The notes beneath the pieces are model-generated. The model ran no database searches and was not told the origin of the DNA. It saw nothing but the letters and a program-made list of their open reading frames with translations. The position numbers and the translations under genes were made by a program. A DNA stretch of 64,000 nt, from contig NZ_QGTS01000002.1 of NCBI RefSeq assembly GCF_003182475.1, positions 329,749-393,748 on the forward strand, written 5' to 3'. Positions 63,528 to 64,000 of the stretch are shown piece by piece; the first letter of the stretch is position 1, and every line of letters begins with the position of its first letter. The stretch is from Mangrovibacter plantisponsor (GTDB lineage Bacteria; Pseudomonadota; Gammaproteobacteria; Enterobacterales; Enterobacteriaceae).

Positions 63528-64000
63528 ATGTCTGAAACTCAAAGTACTGTAACGGATCTTCGTAGTGCTCTGGCGTTACTTGAGCAGTATGGCGATGAAC
63601 TTATTGAAACCAATGAGCCCGTTGACCCAATCGCTGAATTATCCGGTGTTTACCGCTATGTTGGTGCCCACGGCACCGTGCAGCGCCCAACCCGTGTTGG
63701 CCCGGCCATGATGTTCAATAAAGTGAAAGGCTACGATGACATGCGCGTGGTGATTGGCGTGCTGTCTTCACGTAAACGCGTGGCCCGCCTGTTTGGCACC
63801 AGCGAAGAACAACTGGCATTTATGCTCAAAGATGCCGTTGACAAGCCCATTGCGCCAATTGTGGTTCCCCGTGAACAGGCAGCCTGCCAGGAAGTCGTGC
63901 ATCTCGCGACAGACCCGGGTTTCGATATTCTGAAAATCCTGCCCGCGCCCACCAATACTCCAGAAGACGCCGGCCCGTATTTTACTCTGGGGATGTGCTA
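63528..64000 (+). CDS. UbiD-family aromatic acid decarboxylase, N-terminal part
   Basis: The first 157 residues; the gene runs off the window. DLRSALALLEQYGDELIETN, YRYVGAHGTVQRPTRVGPAM, MMFNKVKGYDDMRVVIGVL and HLATDPGFDILKILPAPTNT are the N-terminal domain of the prFMN-dependent UbiD family, C subunit of the non-oxidative hydroxyarylic acid (4-hydroxybenzoate, vanillate, gallate) decarboxylases. GTGAGGTTTTTT precedes the ATG. A UbiX-like flavin prenyltransferase gene would be expected nearby outside the window. Confidence 0.88.
   Translation, partial: MSETQSTVTDLRSALALLEQYGDELIETNEPVDPIAELSGVYRYVGAHGTVQRPTRVGPAMMFNKVKGYDDMRVVIGVLSSRKRVARLFGTSEEQLAFMLKDAVDKPIAPIVVPREQAACQEVVHLATDPGFDILKILPAPTNTPEDAGPYFTLGMC

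Noticed and set aside
1..64000. CRISPR array, integrase, transposase or replication origin
   Set aside because: No spaced direct repeats, no recombinase-like protein and no DnaA box cluster were found on either strand.

Overview
The window is chromosomal DNA from a member of the Enterobacterales close to Enterobacteriaceae. Many products match E. coli/Salmonella families almost domain for domain (YihO-W, OmpL, YjhF-I, YeeO, YqjC-like DUF1090, UbiD), and a tRNA-Asn gene sits beside yeeO as it does in E. coli. I cannot name the genus from sequence alone.

Layout. 1-2.5 kb: end of a GNAT gene, a cysteine glutathione peroxidase and an exported DUF1254/DUF1214 protein. 2.7-11.8 kb: an orphan type VI secretion effector island, with vgrG, an Eag-type chaperone, a 1521-aa PAAR-Rhs effector with a nuclease-like tip, its probable immunity gene, decayed remnants, then a detached second Rhs tip (ART-like) with its own small immunity gene. 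12.3 kb: exported IroE-like esterase with a possible Fur site. 13.5-19.8 kb: pentonate-type sugar acid locus (IclR regulator, YjhH-type aldolase, YjhG-type dehydratase, GntP permease, zinc alcohol dehydrogenase). 19.9-33.8 kb: an unrecognised 345-aa protein, then a complete sulfoquinovose (sulfo-EMP) locus: csqR and yihV on the minus strand, and yihU, yihT, yihS, yihR, a TauE/SafE exporter, yihQ, yihP, yihO and ompL on the plus strand. The tauE-like gene is the notable addition to the E. coli arrangement.

34-45 kb, ending at tRNA-Asn: a graveyard of bacteriocin-like toxin/immunity modules mixed with ordinary genes (an alpha/beta hydrolase, a chemotaxis receptor, a VOC protein). A PAAR-pyocin protein carries a colicin E3-type rRNase domain in which the Trp codon just before the catalytic residues is TAG, yet its ImmE3-type gene is intact. 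A second PAAR-pyocin gene carries a colicin E9-type DNase domain with an intact Im9-type gene, but its delivery region has been deleted and put out of frame. A further Im9-type gene is frameshifted. Both PAAR genes share a short upstream leader ORF joined by TAATG stop-start overlaps.

45.4-51.9 kb: yeeO, a DUF1090 protein, an e(P4)-type acid phosphatase lipoprotein, then a TonB-dependent siderophore receptor and its AraC-type regulator, the latter with a good Fur-like site. 51.9-62.3 kb: a carbohydrate locus with a cytoplasmic GH28 hydrolase, MalG/MalF/MalE-type ABC transporter, GNAT enzyme, MalK/UgpC-type ATPase, ROK repressor, BadF-type amino-sugar kinase and Gfo/Idh/MocA oxidoreductase. 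This looks like one pathway for an imported oligosaccharide whose identity is not known. 62.4-64 kb: a LysR regulator divergent from a UbiD-type aromatic acid decarboxylase that runs off the window.

No CRISPR array, integrase, transposase or replication origin was found. Statements about family membership come from recognition of the protein sequences, not from database searches.
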